Source: Streptomyces sp. NBC_01445 (GTDB lineage Bacteria; Actinomycetota; Actinomycetes; Streptomycetales; Streptomycetaceae). From it: a stretch of 64,000 nt of DNA. How positions within the stretch are numbered: position 1 is the stretch's first letter; each line of letters starts with the position of its first letter. Both the position numbers and the translations under genes were made by a program. Of the stretch, positions 61,750 to 64,000 are shown one piece after another. The stretch is from assembly GCF_035918235.1 (NCBI RefSeq), contig NZ_CP109485.1:6859001-6923000 (forward strand), in the 5' to 3' direction. Under the pieces are notes generated by a model. It worked only from the letters and a program-made list of their open reading frames with translations, did not search any database and was not told the origin of the DNA.

Positions 61750-62340
61750 GTGACCGACGTACCTGTGACGGACGTACCCGTGACCGACGTGGCAATGACC
61801 GGCGCGACCTACGACGAGACGGGTGCCGGCGAGATCACGGCGCTGCTCAACGCCCTGCGCGGACAGCGCCGCCACATCCTGGGCATCATCGACGGGCTCG
61901 GCCCCGAGGCGCTGCGGCGGCCCGTGCTGCCGTCCGGTTGGTCGTGTCTGGGGCTGGTCCAGCACCTGGCGCTCGACGTCGAACGCTTCTGGTTCCAGGC
62001 GGTCCTGACGGGTGATCAACCCGTCATCGACAGCCTCGACGCCACCGAGGACGCCTGGCAGGTCGCCCCGGACGTGCCGGCGGCCGACGTCCTCGAGCGA
62101 TACCGCCGCGAGACGGACCGCGCGGACGAGATCATCACCGCCACACCCGCGGACGCGCCCCTCGCCTGGTGGCCGCACCACCTCTTCGGACCGCCGCACC
62201 TGCACAGCCACCGGGACGTCCTGCTGCACGTCATCACCGAGACCGCCTGCCACGCCGGACACCTGGACGCCGCCCGCGAACTCATCGACGGGCGGCGCTG
62301 GTTGGTGCTCACGGAGGATCGCGAGGCGGACCGCTCCTAG
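61750..62340 (+). CDS. DinB/DUF664-type (mycothiol-transferase-like) protein
   Basis: Up to 196 residues. It has the DinB four-helix-bundle pattern with metal His in QHLALDVERFWF, and ITETACHAGHLDAARELIDG, typical of DUF664 proteins that relate to mycothiol-dependent enzymes. The N-terminus is unsure: GTG 61750 opens a run of three near-identical 15-bp units encoding TDVPV, while ATG 61795 lies after it. No Shine-Dalgarno precedes either start. Confidence 0.82.
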   Translation: MTDVPVTDVPVTDVAMTGATYDETGAGEITALLNALRGQRRHILGIIDGLGPEALRRPVLPSGWSCLGLVQHLALDVERFWFQAVLTGDQPVIDSLDATEDAWQVAPDVPAADVLERYRRETDRADEIITATPADAPLAWWPHHLFGPPHLHSHRDVLLHVITETACHAGHLDAARELIDGRRWLVLTEDREADRS

Positions 62341-62363
62341 GGACTTTCGTTTGGATCAGGCCG

Positions 62364-62678
62364 CTACGACTTGGGCGAAGCCTGCTGCGCCACCTCGAAC
62401 GACCACACCTGGGACCCGCTGGCCGCAGGCTTCGGGCGGTCCGCGCCGCCCTGGTGGGCCTCCTTCATGGAGCCCTCCATCCACGCGGTGAACGACGCCT
62501 CGTCGCGCCACCGCGTGTACACCAGGTAGTCGTCCGTGCCCTCGATCGGGCGCAGCAGCTCGAACCACTCGAAGCCGTCCGAGTTCTCCACCGCGCCCGC
62601 GCGCGAGGCGAAGCGCTTCTCCAGGGTTTCCCGCTGTTCAGCCGGGACGGTCAGGACGTTGATCTTCACGATGCTCAT
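62364..62678 (-). CDS. antibiotic biosynthesis monooxygenase (ABM) domain protein
   Basis: A 104-residue ferredoxin-like-fold protein: MSIVKINVLTVPAEQRETLEKRFASRAGAVENSDGFEWFELLRP, with the usual DYLVYTRWRDEASFTAWM. ABM proteins include heme-degrading or quinol monooxygenases. The ATG after GAGGA (8 bases) is chosen over an ATG three codons earlier. It is convergent with the DinB gene. Whether it binds heme cannot be seen. Confidence 0.85.
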   Translation of the reverse strand: MSIVKINVLTVPAEQRETLEKRFASRAGAVENSDGFEWFELLRPIEGTDDYLVYTRWRDEASFTAWMEGSMKEAHQGGADRPKPAASGSQVWSFEVAQQASPKS

Positions 62679-62715
62679 GGCGCCCATCCTCGCGCACCGG
62701 CGCGTGAGATCGGCG

Positions 62716-63129
62716 TCAGGCCCCGTGCGCCCCGCGTCGCTCGTGCCAGTCGCGGACGATCTCCTCGACGTCGTACGGCTTCAGGCCGAGCGGCGGGCCC
62801 GGCGGGGGCTTGAACATCATGTCGCGGATCTTGTCGTTGATGTCCGTGACGATTTTGCGGACGATCCGTTCGGAGGAGGCCCGCGCCGCCTCGGCGAGCG
62901 CGTCCTCGGCCTCCTTGCGCAGAGCGAGTGACGGGGGCAGCACGGAGAAGCCCTCGCGGGCCATCTTCTGCTTGATCCACCAGTTCTCGTCGTACGTCGT
63001 GTCGGCCGTGCTCGGCAGCGGCTTGCCGGCTCCGGCGAGGTGGGAGAAGTCTCCTGCGCGCTCCGCGTCGCGGATCTGCTTGTCGACCCATGACTCGAAG
63101 CTGACGTCGGGTGGCTTGCGTTCGGTCAT
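62716..63129 (-). CDS. DUF1992 family protein
   Basis: A 137-residue protein (SFESWVDKQIRDAERAGDFSHLAGAGKPLP, then ENWWIKQKMAREGFSVLPPSLALRKEAE) that matches DUF1992, also found in DnaJC28-like proteins. No J-domain is present. Function unknown; it may be a small chaperone-linked protein. It is divergent from the FHA gene. Confidence 0.85.
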   Translation of the reverse strand: MTERKPPDVSFESWVDKQIRDAERAGDFSHLAGAGKPLPSTADTTYDENWWIKQKMAREGFSVLPPSLALRKEAEDALAEAARASSERIVRKIVTDINDKIRDMMFKPPPGPPLGLKPYDVEEIVRDWHERRGAHGA

Positions 63130-63235
63130 GGGCCCATTGTCCCAGAGGGCATCCCGTAGGGGCAGGGGACAACTTAGGATGCGGCGTCGGCGGACCCGGT
63201 ACCGACGGGCCGCGAAGACCGAAGGAGCTGTGCGG

Positions 63236-63631
63236 GTGCTGGAGCTGACCATGGCCTCCGTCGCGGGGGCGGACGCGGGTGCGACGGCCGGGATGCTGAT
63301 GGCCGACGCGCCGAGCGAGCCGGGAGCCGTGCTGCGCGTGGGGCGTGACCGGAACGTGTGCCGGCTCGCGACGCCCGACGACTGGCTGTTCGTCTCGCGC
63401 GTCCATCTGGAGTTCCGCTGCGGGCAGGACGGCGCCTGGTCCGTGTTCTGGCTGCGCGGCTCGCACGACGAGCCCTCGTCCGAGGTACGCCTCACGCTGA
63501 CGGGAGGGGAGCCGCGGCCCCTCGTGTACGGAGGGGCCGCGGCTCTCGCGCCGGGTGCGTCCGGTGAGGTCGTGGTCCTGGACCGCAATGAGCCCCGCAG
63601 CGTCAACGTGGGCTTCTACCACGAGATGTGA
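63236..63631 (+). CDS. FHA-domain-like protein
   Basis: A 131-residue protein. The FHA core is in VLRVGRDRNVCRLATPDDWLFVSRVHLEFRC: the GRD and SRxH elements that bind phosphothreonine are present. The rest is beta-rich with no other domain. It would bind Thr-phosphorylated partners of Ser/Thr kinases. GTG 63236 has GGAG 8 bases upstream; GTG 63230 is less well placed. Confidence 0.8.
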   Translation: MLELTMASVAGADAGATAGMLMADAPSEPGAVLRVGRDRNVCRLATPDDWLFVSRVHLEFRCGQDGAWSVFWLRGSHDEPSSEVRLTLTGGEPRPLVYGGAAALAPGASGEVVVLDRNEPRSVNVGFYHEM

Positions 63632-63667
63632 TGACCCATCAGGCTGTCAGAGCGTCAGGAACGGACG

Positions 63668-64000
63668 CTACGGCAGTACGCGGGCCAGCGCGAAGCCGTC
63701 GTAGCCCTTGCTGCCCACCGTCTGGACCGCCGTGCCGTCCAGCCTCGGGTGGTCGGCGATCATCTGGAGCGCGGCGCGGGTGCCGCGGATGTCGGGGGCC
63801 GCATCGGAGTCGTCCGTCACGCGGCCGCCGCGCACCACGTTGTCGACGATGATCACGCTGCCGGGGCGGGTCAGGCGCAGCGCCCACTCGACGTAGTGCG
63901 GATTGTTGGCCTTGTCGGCGTCGATGAAGACGAGGTCGAAGGGGTCGGGGTGGTCGGCCGCGACGCCGGGCAGCGAGTCGAGGGCGGGGCCGACCCGCAC
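63668..64000 (-). CDS. O-methyltransferase, 5' end outside window
   Basis: The last 110 residues of a SAM-dependent O-methyltransferase of the catechol/caffeoyl-CoA type. FIDADKANNPHYVEWAL and VDNVVRGGRV, with the metal-ligand Asp and Asn, are conserved, and the C-terminus GYDGFALARVLP ends as in the family. The frame is open at base 64000, so the SAM-binding N-terminal half is missing from this window. Confidence 0.9.
   Translation of the reverse strand: MRVGPALDSLPGVAADHPDPFDLVFIDADKANNPHYVEWALRLTRPGSVIIVDNVVRGGRVTDDSDAAPDIRGTRAALQMIADHPRLDGTAVQTVGSKGYDGFALARVLP

Overview
The window is a piece of a Streptomyces chromosome. The evidence is the high G+C with strongly GC-biased third codon positions, the fasR-fabD-fabH order typical of Streptomyces fatty-acid clusters, a pSAM2-type integrative element, and many actinobacterial families (DUF3052, DUF4429, DUF4383, DUF1992, UPF0016/GDT1, DUF1023-type hydrolases). 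No species is claimed.

Left part (1-19.5 kb). The minus strand carries the 3'-truncated end of fabH, then fabD and the PucR-type regulator fasR. A pirin, a beta-lactamase-fold serine hydrolase, a MerR regulator with an aldo/keto reductase, an acyltransferase translationally coupled to a secreted alpha/beta hydrolase, a NarL-type two-component system, a DUF4429 protein, a second copy of the hydrolase, a TetR/MFS divergent pair, a secreted I36-type peptidase inhibitor and aceE follow.

Ter stress region (19.9-30.2 kb). DUF3052 and an AhpE-like peroxiredoxin precede two near-identical TerD proteins, a DUF475 TerC-like membrane protein, a TerA-like protein and a divergent TerD with a long disordered tail. 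Next is a tightly overlapping three-gene biosynthetic module: a TIM-barrel C-C lyase, an 839-residue fusion (PRTase_2, TRSP, StiP-like PRTase_1, PELOTA) and a HAD phosphatase. The first terD and the module both have upstream elements of the form GGGAAC-N18-CGT(T/A), which suggests shared ECF-sigma control. This module, whose product is unknown, is the most interesting system in the window.

Middle (30.2-36.3 kb). An FmdB-type zinc ribbon is followed by a GntR-controlled sugar-acid (galactonate-like) catabolic operon with dehydratase, PfkB kinase and KDPG-type aldolase, then a DUF4383 membrane protein and a coiled-coil membrane-anchored protein.

Integrative element (36,498-47,190). A 10.7-kb actinomycete integrative and conjugative element (AICE) is inserted in a tRNA-Val(UAC) gene between 50-bp direct repeats. 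It encodes int, xis, a RepSA-like initiator, Spd spread proteins, an FtsK/TraSA-type translocase, an SCO3933-family regulator, a KorSA-like GntR repressor with clear operators, a Pif-like Nudix protein, a colicin-immunity-like small protein and a cargo FAD oxidoreductase. A degenerate, mostly non-coding stretch lies just outside its right end.

Right part (48-64 kb). This holds a small membrane peptide, a PASTA lipoprotein, several small conserved proteins, a DedA protein, a Cu/Zn-SOD-like exported protein, DoxX, a large FAD/NAD(P)-binding protein, PhoD, a secreted HNH nuclease, a yybP-ykoY manganese riboswitch ahead of a GDT1-type transporter, a HAD phosphatase, an MFS exporter fused to a winged-helix domain, and several small enzymes. 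It ends in a 5'-truncated O-methyltransferase.
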